NCBI GenBank assembly: GCA_947632425.1
Contig: CANRPG010000145.1
Location: forward strand, 1 to 5,299
DNA from: an uncultured Clostridia bacterium
GTDB taxonomy: Bacteria; Bacillota; Clostridia; Oscillospirales; Ruminococcaceae
Length of the DNA: 5,299 nucleotides
Direction: 5' to 3'
Below, in pieces: positions 1 to 5,299 of the stretch. How positions within the stretch are numbered: position 1 is the stretch's first letter; each line of letters opens with the position of its first letter. The position numbers were made by a program, and so were the translations under genes. Under the pieces are notes generated by a model that saw only the letters and a list, made by a program, of their open reading frames with translations, was not told where the DNA came from and did not search any database.

Positions 1-114
1 GCAGACGGGATAAAGAAGACCATTCAGTGGTACTTGGATAACAAAACATGGTGGGAAACAATTATCTCCGGCGAGTATCAGAATTACTATGAGAAGATGT
101 ATGGCAGCAGGTGA
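1..114 (+). CDS. rfbB: dTDP-glucose 4,6-dehydratase, C-terminal fragment (5' end outside window)
   Basis: An open frame enters from the left edge and stops at TGA 112-114, giving the last 37 residues of a protein. The fragment contains GIKKTIQWYLDN, then a Trp-Trp pair, then SGEYQNYYEKMYG. This is the characteristic tail of RfbB/RmlB, the NAD-dependent short-chain dehydrogenase that converts dTDP-glucose to dTDP-4-keto-6-deoxyglucose, the second step of dTDP-L-rhamnose synthesis in the cytoplasm. The catalytic core and Rossmann motif lie outside the window, so the call rests on the tail alone; that tail is well conserved. It is followed by a 132-nt gap with its own promoter, so it is probably the end of a separate transcription unit. 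I see no convincing terminator hairpin after it, so read-through into the next operon is possible. Its presence suggests a surface-polysaccharide neighbourhood. Confidence 0.85.
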   Translation, partial: ADGIKKTIQWYLDNKTWWETIISGEYQNYYEKMYGSR

Positions 115-124
115 TTTTTTACTG

Positions 125-152
125 CTTCATGGATTTCTCATTTTAAACATAA
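125..152 (+). repeat. Imperfect direct repeat, upstream copy
   Basis: This copy shares the pattern CTTC, two bases, GGATTT, then TCATT, then AACATAA with 197-225. About 23 of 29 aligned columns are identical, with one single-base gap. It lies upstream of the -35 element, about 72 bp from its partner. It could be an upstream operator or a leftover of a local duplication. AT-richness makes chance partly possible, but the shared order of blocks is longer than expected casually. Confidence 0.5.
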
Positions 153-159
153 TAATTAA

Positions 160-187
160 CCACTTGACAAACACATATGACAAGTGG
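160..187. promoter_or_regulatory. Inverted repeat over the -35 and spacer: candidate operator
   Basis: CCACTTGACA (160-169) and TGACAAGTGG (178-187) form an inverted repeat matching at 9 of 10 positions, with the outer seven bases perfect and an 8-bp centre at 170-177. The left arm covers the -35 hexamer and the right arm ends at the base before the -10. This is where a dimeric repressor would block RNA polymerase. Most of the repeat lies upstream of the expected RNA start, so it should act as DNA rather than as an RNA hairpin. The regulator is unknown, and the repeat could partly reflect promoter sequence constraints. Confidence 0.5.
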
Positions 188-193
188 TATAAT
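164..193 (+). promoter_or_regulatory. Strong sigma-A-type promoter of the four-gene operon
   Basis: A perfect -35 hexamer TTGACA (164-169) and a perfect -10 hexamer TATAAT (188-193) are separated by 18 bp. TG at 185-186 followed by one base before TATAAT also makes an extended -10. Transcription would start near position 200, leaving a leader of about 47 nt before the aldolase ATG at 247. With both hexamers perfect this should be a strong basal promoter, so any control probably acts through repression; the inverted repeat lying over the -35 and spacer fits that. The start site is inferred. Confidence 0.85.
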
Positions 194-196
194 ATT

Positions 197-225
197 CTTC
201 GGGGATTTTTTCATTCTGAACATAA
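197..225 (+). repeat. Imperfect direct repeat, downstream copy over the transcription start
   Basis: This is the second copy of the repeat at 125-152. It begins just after the -10 hexamer and so covers the expected transcription start and early leader. It ends 5 nt before the aldolase ribosome binding site. A protein bound here would block promoter clearance. Its spacing from the upstream copy (72-73 bp, close to seven helical turns) would place both copies on the same DNA face. Confidence 0.5.
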
Positions 226-230
226 ATGTA

Positions 231-235
231 AGGAG
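231..235 (+). promoter_or_regulatory. Ribosome binding site of the aldolase gene
   Basis: AGGAG lies 11 nt before the ATG at 247 and 20 nt before the next in-frame ATG at 256. Spacing therefore favours 247 as the start, although 11 nt is a little longer than optimal. Confidence 0.7.
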
Positions 236-246
236 CACGACACAAA

Positions 247-1071
247 ATGCCTGCAATGAAAGAAATATTTGGAAATCAAAGAAGATATTTCGCCTTTAAC
301 ATATGGGATACAGACTCGATACAAGCGGTAATGGATGCAGGAGAAGAGGAAAAAAAAGATGTGATCCTCCAGACTTCAAGCAGAGTTTTTGCAGAAATGG
401 ATAAAGAAGCCATCAGGAGATATGTAGACTATTACCAAAGCAAAAAAGGGATCAAAGCATATCTCCACCTTGATCACTGCCGTGACATAGAGATCATAAA
501 AAGCGCAGTTGAATACGGCTGGGATTCTGTCATGATAGATGCATCACATCTTCCCCTTGAAGAAAACATATCACTTAGCAATGAAGTTTGCGGATATGCG
601 CATTCCAAAGGAGTTATAGTAGAGGCGGAAGTAGGACAGATACCGGGAGTAGAGGACGATATTTCGGGCACGGCAGCAGGCTATGCCAAAATAGAAGATA
701 TAAAAAAGTTTTTAGATAATACATCTGTAGATATTTTTGCTGCATCAATAGGCACTTGCCATGGGCTGTATAAAGAAAAGCCGAATATTGATCATGAGCT
801 GATAGACGAGATCGCGCAATACCGCGAAATACCGTTTGTAATACACGGCGGAAGCGGACTATCCGAGAGCGAACTAAAAAATCTTCTTGCACATAATAAT
901 GTAAGGAAAATAAATATTTCAACAGAGTTAAAGCAGTCATATCGCAGAGGTATACTAAACGCCTCAGAAAAGGGTCTGCTTTCTGAAAACGGCTTTGAGG
1001 CGACAGCCGTTAAAAAAGAGATATACAAAGAAATAAAATTTACAGCAGAAGAAAAACTCCGTTTGCTGTAG
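247..1071 (+). CDS. Class II ketose-bisphosphate-type aldolase (Fba/GatY/KbaY family)
   Basis: The 274-residue protein belongs to the zinc-dependent class II fructose/tagatose-bisphosphate aldolase family, which reversibly joins dihydroxyacetone phosphate to an aldehyde. The family landmarks are in order and intact: FAFN near residue 15, HLDHC at 74-78 with catalytic Asp76 and zinc ligand His77, the SVMIDASHLPLEEN block at 94-107, EAEVG at 126-130 and GVEDD at 134-138. GTCHGLY at 169-175 supplies zinc ligand His172, IHGGSG at 199-204 supplies His200 and phosphate contacts, and NIST at 223-226 follows. Length fits the 270-290 residue GatY/KbaY/FBA group. The extreme C-terminus is divergent. 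It is the first gene of the operon, with the kinase following after 11 nt. Active-site conservation argues for a working aldolase, but the acceptor aldehyde cannot be read from sequence. A purely glycolytic role seems less likely given the operon partners. Confidence 0.92.
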   Translation: MPAMKEIFGNQRRYFAFNIWDTDSIQAVMDAGEEEKKDVILQTSSRVFAEMDKEAIRRYVDYYQSKKGIKAYLHLDHCRDIEIIKSAVEYGWDSVMIDASHLPLEENISLSNEVCGYAHSKGVIVEAEVGQIPGVEDDISGTAAGYAKIEDIKKFLDNTSVDIFAASIGTCHGLYKEKPNIDHELIDEIAQYREIPFVIHGGSGLSESELKNLLAHNNVRKINISTELKQSYRRGILNASEKGLLSENGFEATAVKKEIYKEIKFTAEEKLRLL

Positions 1072-1077
1072 GAGGAG
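1069..1077 (+). promoter_or_regulatory. Ribosome binding site of the kinase gene, overlapping the aldolase stop
   Basis: TAGGAGGAG includes the aldolase stop codon TAG (1069-1071) and ends 5 nt before the kinase ATG at 1083. This near-perfect site uses the stop codon of the upstream gene, consistent with translational coupling. Confidence 0.8.
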
Positions 1078-1082
1078 AAAAT

Positions 1083-2612
1083 ATGCGCAAAAAAGTACTT
1101 GTATTAAATATGGGAATGAAAAGCATAAGAAGCATCATATTTGATCAGAAAGGAAATAAGCTTGCATCTGCATCGCAGCCGCTTTCTACCAGTTTAAATG
1201 AAAAATTTGTCACTCAGGATCCGTCAGAATGGTGGACATGTGCCAAAAAAGTAATAAGGGCAACGCTTAAAGATATAGGTTATCAGGCTGTAGATTACAT
1301 TACGGTGACATCCTCAGCATCTTGTCTGGTATATGTAGACGAATATTCTGACGCATTAGCGCCGTGTATTATGGTTTCGGATAAAAGAGCAGACAGTGAG
1401 TGTGCCGAGATAAAAAAGCTGGAGAGCAAGATGCCGGGAAATGGAAAGAGCAGCATAAGCGCCGGCCCGATGCTCGGAAGGATATTATGGGTAAAAAGGA
1501 ACCAGCCGGAAAAATATAACGCCACAGTAAAGTTTTTATCACCAAACGACTTCTTGATCGGCAAACTTACCGGTAAGTTTGTGATAGATCCTTTGAACGC
1601 TATGAAAATATGCTACGATCCCGAGCAGAAGTCGTATAACAAAGCTCTTTTAGACAAGCTTGGGATAGATATATCAAAACTGCCCGACATCGCTGAGATA
1701 GGTTCAATACTGGGTAATGTAAAAAGTGAAGCGGCAAAGGAGCTGAATATAAACGAATCATGCGAAGTGATCCTTACTACGTATGACGCTATATGTTCAT
1801 TCTTTGGCAGCGGTGTTGCAAAAGAAGGCGACGCGAGCGATGTGTCGGGAACGGTAACTGTTCTCAGAGCTTTAAGTTATAAGGATAATTTAAAAGACTC
1901 CGACGATATTTTTACAATGCCGTATGCTAAAAAAGGATGCAGTATTGTAGGAGGTTCCAATAATCTCGGAGGAGGACTTATCGAGTGGATAAAGCAATGC
2001 TACTATATCGGCGAAAGACATCCTTATGAGCTTATGGAATGTGAGGCAGGAGAATCAACGCTTGGCGCCGACGGACTGATCTTTATACCGTATCTTCTTG
2101 GAGAGCGTGCGCCTATATGGGACAGCACCGTAAGGGGAATGTTCTTTGGAATAGAGCGCTATCACACAAGGAAGGATATGACCCGCGCCGTATTTGAAAG
2201 CACGGGATTTATCGATATGGACTTTATTTCTGCTATCGAAAAAACAGGAATGAAAATAAAGAGTATAAGGGTATCGGGCGGATTGGCGCGCATAAACCTT
2301 GTGAACCAGATCAAAGCGGATATTACGGGAAAAGAGATAAAAGTGCTTAACGATTTTGAAACAACTGCATCGGGCGCGGCAATGATGGCGTTTGAAGGCG
2401 CAGGCGTTTTTTCGGATATGAAAAAGGCAGCCGATATGTTTTCAGACGTCCGCATGGTAATAAAGCCGGACTATCAAAGCCATGTAAAGTATCAGAAGAT
2501 CTACGGATTATATAAACAGATATACGCGGAAACAAAGAACCTGTTTGCTTCCAGAGAAAAAATATTTTCTCAGATATATTCGACAAGAGAATGTACAATT
2601 GAAAATATGTGA
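1083..2612 (+). CDS. FGGY-family carbohydrate kinase with altered N-terminal phosphate motif
   Basis: The 509-residue protein has the two-domain fold of FGGY sugar kinases (xylulokinase, gluconokinase, glycerol kinase relatives), which transfer phosphate from ATP to a sugar or polyol. Visible landmarks are QDPSEWW (45-51), SDKRA (99-103), the catalytic-base region TTYDAICSFFGSG with Asp235, SGT (255-257), GGSNNLGGG (290-298), PYLLGERAPIWD (336-347), GGLAR (399-403) followed by QIKAD, and GAAMMA (431-436). Length is typical, with a slightly extended C-terminal tail. The N-terminal phosphate-1 motif, normally D-x-G-T-S/T with a magnesium-linked Asp, reads N-M-G-M-K at residues 9-13. Asp is thus Asn and Thr is Met, while the later motifs are kept. 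The enzyme may be a kinase with changed metal handling, a weak kinase, or repurposed. The start ATG follows an excellent ribosome binding site. The GERAPIWD region resembles the gluconate/xylulose branch, but the substrate is unknown. Confidence 0.9.
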   Translation: MRKKVLVLNMGMKSIRSIIFDQKGNKLASASQPLSTSLNEKFVTQDPSEWWTCAKKVIRATLKDIGYQAVDYITVTSSASCLVYVDEYSDALAPCIMVSDKRADSECAEIKKLESKMPGNGKSSISAGPMLGRILWVKRNQPEKYNATVKFLSPNDFLIGKLTGKFVIDPLNAMKICYDPEQKSYNKALLDKLGIDISKLPDIAEIGSILGNVKSEAAKELNINESCEVILTTYDAICSFFGSGVAKEGDASDVSGTVTVLRALSYKDNLKDSDDIFTMPYAKKGCSIVGGSNNLGGGLIEWIKQCYYIGERHPYELMECEAGESTLGADGLIFIPYLLGERAPIWDSTVRGMFFGIERYHTRKDMTRAVFESTGFIDMDFISAIEKTGMKIKSIRVSGGLARINLVNQIKADITGKEIKVLNDFETTASGAAMMAFEGAGVFSDMKKAADMFSDVRMVIKPDYQSHVKYQKIYGLYKQIYAETKNLFASREKIFSQIYSTRECTIENM

Positions 2613-2616
2613 GGTG
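2611..2616 (+). promoter_or_regulatory. Ribosome binding site that fixes the dehydrogenase start
   Basis: GAGGTG lies 7 nt before ATG 2624 and overlaps the kinase stop TGA (2610-2612). It selects ATG 2624 over the in-frame GTG at 2609, which lies upstream of this site and would add only MRCSC to the protein. Confidence 0.75.
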
Positions 2617-2623
2617 CAGCTGT

Positions 2624-3769
2624 ATGAGATTTGAGTTTGAATTACCCACTAAAATATATTTCGGCGCCGGAATACTTGACGAGGCATTAAAAAAAGAAGA
2701 AAAGCGTATAAAAGGAAATGTCCTGCTCGTTTCAACAAAGAGCATGGAAGAAGTAGGCATTCTGGAACGTGTGAAAAAAAGCATCAGTGAACTGAAGTAT
2801 GCAGATAACGTATATGTATTTACCGATGTTACTTCAAACCCGAAAGTAGAAGAGGTAAACAAAGGCATAGAATATGCAGTAGAAAATAAAACAGACATAG
2901 TTGTAGGATTGGGCGGAGGCAGCGCAATAGATGCAGCAAAAGCTATCGCTGCCGGTGCAGGAGCAAACGAGAAGATAGATAAATACTTTTTTGAGGGAAA
3001 AGTTCCGGGAGAAAACACGCTGCCTATAATTGCAGTTCCGACAACAGCAGGCACAGGCAGCGAATTGAGCAAAAGCGGTATACTGTCCTGCACGGAGAAA
3101 AAGATAAAAACAGGAGTCAGGGGAAGCATGCTGTATCCTAAGGCTGCTATTGTAGATCCAGAACTTACGTACACGGTGCCGCGGAACATAACCATGGAGA
3201 CAGGATTTGATGTGCTTGCTCATGCGATAGAAAGCTATGTTTCAAAGGCGTCAAACTATATTACGCAGGCATTGTCGCTACAGGCGGTGCAAATGGCCTC
3301 GGAAAGTATGAGAAGTCTTTCGGAAAATCTTTCCGATATAAATGCAAGAGAAAAAATATGTTATGCCAGTATGATAATGGGTATAAATCTGGGCAACGCC
3401 AGCACTGTTTTGCCGCACAGAATGCAGTATCCTATAGGCGCTTTGACCGATACAGGTCACGGAAGAGGTCTTATGGCGCTTTACCCTGCCTGGATAAAGA
3501 ACACATATGCTTTTTCCGCAAAGAAGTTTGACAGGATATGCGAAATAATATCAGGAAAAGAATGCAGCTGTATAGATGATGCTCTTGAAACATTTGAAAG
3601 CTTTATGAAAGCGACCTGCGGAACGGTATATCTTGAAGACTTCGGGCTTGAGTATGAAGATGCGGATAAAATGGCTGAAATGGTCACAGGAAATATCTCT
3701 CTTGACCCTGCCGGAGATAAAGAAAATATTCTGGTAAGCATTTACAGAGATGCATTCAAAAATCATTAA
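2624..3769 (+). CDS. Iron-containing (group III) alcohol dehydrogenase
   Basis: From ATG 2624 the protein has 381 residues, the usual length of the Fe-ADH family (FucO, 1,3-propanediol dehydrogenase, phosphonoacetaldehyde reductase relatives). The N-terminus FELPTKIYFGAG is typical. The NAD(P)-binding glycine motif GGGSAIDAAK is at 97-106 and PTTAGTGSE at 139-147. Metal ligands are recognisable as Asp196 and His200 in DVLAH, His265 in LPHRMQYP and His279 in TGHG. One oddity is that the second His of the usual H-x3-H pair near His265 is Tyr269; in FucO that His is near the nicotinamide. The likely reaction is NAD(P)H-dependent reduction of an aldehyde or ketone to an alcohol. It starts 11 nt after the kinase stop, and the nucleotidyltransferase follows after 22 nt. 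It may reduce the carbonyl of the aldolase/kinase product to the alcohol that is then nucleotidylated. The substrate is not determinable here. Confidence 0.93.
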   Translation: MRFEFELPTKIYFGAGILDEALKKEEKRIKGNVLLVSTKSMEEVGILERVKKSISELKYADNVYVFTDVTSNPKVEEVNKGIEYAVENKTDIVVGLGGGSAIDAAKAIAAGAGANEKIDKYFFEGKVPGENTLPIIAVPTTAGTGSELSKSGILSCTEKKIKTGVRGSMLYPKAAIVDPELTYTVPRNITMETGFDVLAHAIESYVSKASNYITQALSLQAVQMASESMRSLSENLSDINAREKICYASMIMGINLGNASTVLPHRMQYPIGALTDTGHGRGLMALYPAWIKNTYAFSAKKFDRICEIISGKECSCIDDALETFESFMKATCGTVYLEDFGLEYEDADKMAEMVTGNISLDPAGDKENILVSIYRDAFKNH

Positions 3770-3774
3770 CATAT

Positions 3775-3781
3775 AAAGGAG
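3775..3781 (+). promoter_or_regulatory. Ribosome binding site of the nucleotidyltransferase gene
   Basis: AAAGGAG lies 10 nt before ATG 3792. An out-of-frame ATG at 3785 sits between them, only 3 nt from the site, which is too close for efficient initiation. The family motif beginning MQAILMAAGKGSRLG confirms 3792 as the start. Confidence 0.7.
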
Positions 3782-3791
3782 AAAATGAATC

Positions 3792-4514
3792 ATGCAGGCA
3801 ATACTGATGGCGGCTGGAAAAGGAAGCAGGCTTGGTGATCTGACATCGGATATACCAAAATCATTCCTGAAAATAAAGGGAAAAAGTCTGATAGATATAA
3901 ATATAAATATGCTGAAAAAAGCAGGGATCGATGATATCATCATCGTGACCGGTTGTCACGCCGATAAATTTGAAGAAAAATTCAATGGTGCAGTCGGCAT
4001 AAAGTTGGTATACAATCCCTTTTACAGCTTTACAAATGTGATCGGTTCGTTTTACATGGGTATGGAGTATTTGCACGACGATTTTATTTACATGCACGCT
4101 GATACGATATGCGACCCCTCGATACTGGAAGCTCTGATACAAGATAATGCTGAAATAGCCCTTCCCGTTGACACAAAACCGTGCGACGAAGAAGCGATGA
4201 AAGTAAAATGTGAATGTGGTCATATAAGATATATAAGCAAAAAGCTGAATGTTGAAGATTGCGACGGCGAATTTATCGGTATAGCTAAAATCAAGAAAAC
4301 TGTAATTGCTGATCTTAAAAGAAAAACTGTTGAACTTTTAAGAAACGAGGCGTTCTCGGAATATTTTGAGGCGGCGATACAAGGTCTGCTTGACGAAGAA
4401 AAATTCAATGCCGAAATGCTGGATACAGAGAAAAAGTTTTGGTCGGAAATCGACTTCGAGGAAGATTATCAAAGAGCCGAAAGAGAGATCGTAAGAGAAT
4501 TATATGAATTTTAA
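3792..4514 (+). CDS. LicC-like sugar/alcohol-phosphate nucleotidyltransferase
   Basis: The 240-residue protein is a single-domain NTP transferase of the MobA/LicC-like type (phosphocholine, inositol-phosphate and alditol-phosphate cytidylyltransferases). It opens with AILMAAGKGSRLG, the G-x-G-x-R-L NTP-binding loop (residues 9-15), followed by Pro22-Lys23 and FLKIKGKSLID. YNPFYSFTNVIGSFYMG (74-90) matches the nucleotide-recognition region of LicC-like proteins. The metal-binding Asp104 lies in YMHADT, ISK (148-150) carries a conserved lysine, and GEFIGIAKI (159-167) and WSEIDFEEDY (217-226, Asp221) are family landmarks. It would couple a small phosphorylated alcohol to a nucleotide, probably CMP, releasing pyrophosphate. 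No LicA choline kinase or phosphonate gene is present, so neither choline nor aminoethylphosphonate is supported as substrate. As last gene behind a reductase it fits the final activation step of an NDP-polyol pathway. Nucleotide preference is inferred from family resemblance. Confidence 0.88.
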   Translation: MQAILMAAGKGSRLGDLTSDIPKSFLKIKGKSLIDININMLKKAGIDDIIIVTGCHADKFEEKFNGAVGIKLVYNPFYSFTNVIGSFYMGMEYLHDDFIYMHADTICDPSILEALIQDNAEIALPVDTKPCDEEAMKVKCECGHIRYISKKLNVEDCDGEFIGIAKIKKTVIADLKRKTVELLRNEAFSEYFEAAIQGLLDEEKFNAEMLDTEKKFWSEIDFEEDYQRAEREIVRELYEF

Positions 4515-4525
4515 GCATAAAAATG

Positions 4526-4559
4526 ATGCTCCCCTTATTGTCTGACAAACGGGGAGCAT
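4526..4559. terminator. Hairpin terminator between convergent genes
   Basis: ATGCTCCCC (4526-4534) pairs perfectly with GGGGAGCAT (4551-4559), giving a 9-bp stem with a 16-nt loop. The loop itself can add three pairs (TTG with CAA). AATGA to the left and TCATT to the right could extend the base with a small bulge. Read on the - strand, the stem is followed after two bases by five T (complement of A4519-4523), a fair Rho-independent signal for the HhH gene. On the + strand only TTT follows, so termination of the operon may be weaker. It lies 11 nt after the nucleotidyltransferase stop and 22 nt from the end of the convergent gene. Confidence 0.85.
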
Positions 4560-4581
4560 TTCATTACTGTCGGGTGTCTTT

Positions 4582-5299
4582 TCATGTTTCAAGATACTCA
4601 TCTATCTCAGCATACAAACTGTCCGAGATACTCTCGCAGTAAAGTATCTCAAGAGGGTTGGTGTAGCCGCCTATTTCTTCTCGCAGAGAAACTATTTCTT
4701 CCGCCTGCGCGAGGTCTATAAGCAGGCACGCCATAAGCTCCTCTGCGCTTGCAGTGTTTATGTTCACTTTCGTCCGCACAGGAGCAGGCGTTGTAGTAGT
4801 CACCGTTGTTGTTTTGGGCGGCTTCGTTTCTTTCGGCGCGGTAGTTTTTGAAACTGTCGTTGTTTGTTTTGGGGTAGTAGTCGTTTTGCTTGCAGCAGTA
4901 GTGGTGGTTGTAGTCGTTGTTACCGTAAAAACGTCCGAAACATAAAAATATCGCTTCAGGTCATTGAGCTTCGCTTCACCTATGCCGTTTATCTCAAGCA
5001 GCATATCCATGTCCGAAATTACGCCTTTTTCGCGAATAAATGAAAGTATGCTTTCCGCAGTTTTTTCGCCTATGTTCGGCACGCAAAGCAGCGCTTCCTT
5101 TGTCGCATAATTTATGTCCATAGGAAACTGCGGCGCGGTCGTAGTAACTTCCGGTTCATCAGTAGGCACGGTAGTTACAGGAGCAACTGAAGTTTTATCT
5201 TTATCTGTATCTTTATCGTCGGCTTTTGAGGTAACTTGCGTTTCGATTTGTGTCGTGGTAGTTGTAACAACGCCTTTAAGTTCGGGATCCTTATGCATC
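4582..5299 (-). CDS. ComEA-like helix-hairpin-helix protein with Thr-rich linkers (N-terminus outside window)
   Basis: The - strand frame stays open to the right edge and ends at a stop at 4582-4584. At least 238 residues are visible, counted from the Met at 5296-5298. That Met is probably internal: no signal peptide or membrane segment follows it, and the frame is still open. Two ComEA-type HhH modules are seen. The first (residues about 59-118) starts DINYATKEAL and has PNIGEKTA and NGIGEAK, the two DNA-backbone-binding hairpins. The second (about 178-237) starts VNINTASAEEL but its hairpins read LIDLAQAE and SISDSL, lacking the Gly-Ile-Gly core. Thr-rich linkers lie at about 10-57 and 122-176. 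ComEA proteins bind double-stranded DNA at the outer membrane face during transformation. Here the protein is probably exported or anchored, but this part shows no anchor. Function beyond DNA-binding potential is uncertain. Confidence 0.85.
   Translation of the reverse strand, partial: MHKDPELKGVVTTTTTQIETQVTSKADDKDTDKDKTSVAPVTTVPTDEPEVTTTAPQFPMDINYATKEALLCVPNIGEKTAESILSFIREKGVISDMDMLLEINGIGEAKLNDLKRYFYVSDVFTVTTTTTTTTAASKTTTTPKQTTTVSKTTAPKETKPPKTTTVTTTTPAPVRTKVNINTASAEELMACLLIDLAQAEEIVSLREEIGGYTNPLEILYCESISDSLYAEIDEYLET
4771..4935 (-). repeat. Threonine-rich low-complexity linker coding region
   Basis: This stretch encodes residues about 122-176 of the HhH protein, dominated by Thr with Lys, Pro, Val and Ala, including a run of eight Thr. 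The DNA is an irregular ACN-codon array (mostly ACT and ACA/ACC), so length changes by slippage would keep the frame. Such linkers are typical of flexible, often O-glycosylated, extracellular spacers in ruminococci. The valine-rich frame on the opposite strand is a shadow of this tract. Confidence 0.7.

Noticed and set aside
104..130. Possible terminator after rfbB, with six T at 115-120
   Set aside because: No stable GC-rich stem precedes the T run; only weak GCAG/CTGC pairing around it is possible.
177..299. Short + strand frame from the ATG at 177 running out of frame into the aldolase gene
   Set aside because: Its start lies upstream of the expected transcription start, inside the promoter spacer, and it has no ribosome binding site.
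350..357. Run of eight A in the aldolase gene as a possible slippage site
   Set aside because: The frame is intact and encodes the expected family N-terminal region; A-runs are common in this AT-rich DNA and nothing suggests programmed frameshifting.
2609..2623. GTG start for the dehydrogenase, adding five residues (MRCSC)
   Set aside because: The ribosome binding site at 2611-2616 lies downstream of the GTG and is ideally placed for ATG 2624, whose protein begins with the family-typical N-terminus.
2347..3195. Long - strand open frame of 282 codons opposite the kinase end and dehydrogenase
   Set aside because: It crosses two well-recognised genes on the + strand, has no recognisable domain, and its composition (Ser/Phe/Ile-rich) is that of an antisense shadow.
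247..4514. Phosphocholine or aminoethylphosphonate activation pathway
   Set aside because: The LicC-like transferase and the Fe-ADH could fit, but no choline kinase, PEP mutase, phosphonopyruvate decarboxylase or transaminase is present, and the aldolase and FGGY kinase would be unexplained.
4754..4945. + strand open frame encoding a valine-rich 63-residue peptide
   Set aside because: It is the reverse complement of the Thr-rich linker of the HhH gene; runs of ACN codons read as GTN on the other strand.

Overview
The window looks like the chromosome of an AT-rich, low-GC Gram-positive bacterium, probably a gut clostridium of the Ruminococcus/Oscillospiraceae type. The reasons are frequent ATA and AAA codons, strong AGGAGG-like ribosome binding sites, a consensus sigma-A promoter, and a protein with long threonine-rich linkers of the kind common in ruminococcal exported proteins. 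The genus is an inference from style, not from a database match.

Layout: positions 1-114 hold the last 37 codons of an rfbB-type dTDP-glucose 4,6-dehydratase, the only visible trace of a nucleotide-sugar region to the left. Positions 115-246 are a regulatory gap. It contains a promoter with perfect -35 and -10 hexamers and an extended -10, an inverted repeat filling the -35/spacer region, and a roughly 28-bp imperfect direct repeat on either side of the promoter. Positions 247-4514 are a tight four-gene operon on the + strand: class II ketose-bisphosphate-type aldolase, FGGY-family carbohydrate kinase, iron-containing (group III) alcohol dehydrogenase, and a small LicC-like nucleotidyltransferase. 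Gaps are 11, 11 and 22 nt. A hairpin at 4526-4559 ends the operon and probably also ends the convergent gene on the - strand (4582 to beyond the right edge). That gene encodes a ComEA-like helix-hairpin-helix protein with two HhH modules separated by threonine-rich linkers; its start lies outside the window.

How the genes may work together: the last two enzymes play the same roles as the reductase plus cytidylyltransferase pairs that make CDP-alditols such as CDP-ribitol (TarJ/TarI). The aldolase and kinase could supply the phosphorylated keto-sugar or aldehyde. I therefore infer a pathway to an NDP- (probably CDP-) activated polyol or similar small alcohol for a surface polymer, which fits the neighbouring rfbB. 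A rival reading is a fucose/rhamnose-like catabolic route (kinase, ketose-1-phosphate aldolase, aldehyde reductase), but this leaves the nucleotidyltransferase unexplained. No substrate can be assigned from sequence alone. The kinase has lost the usual Asp and Thr of its N-terminal phosphate motif, which is the most unusual protein feature here.
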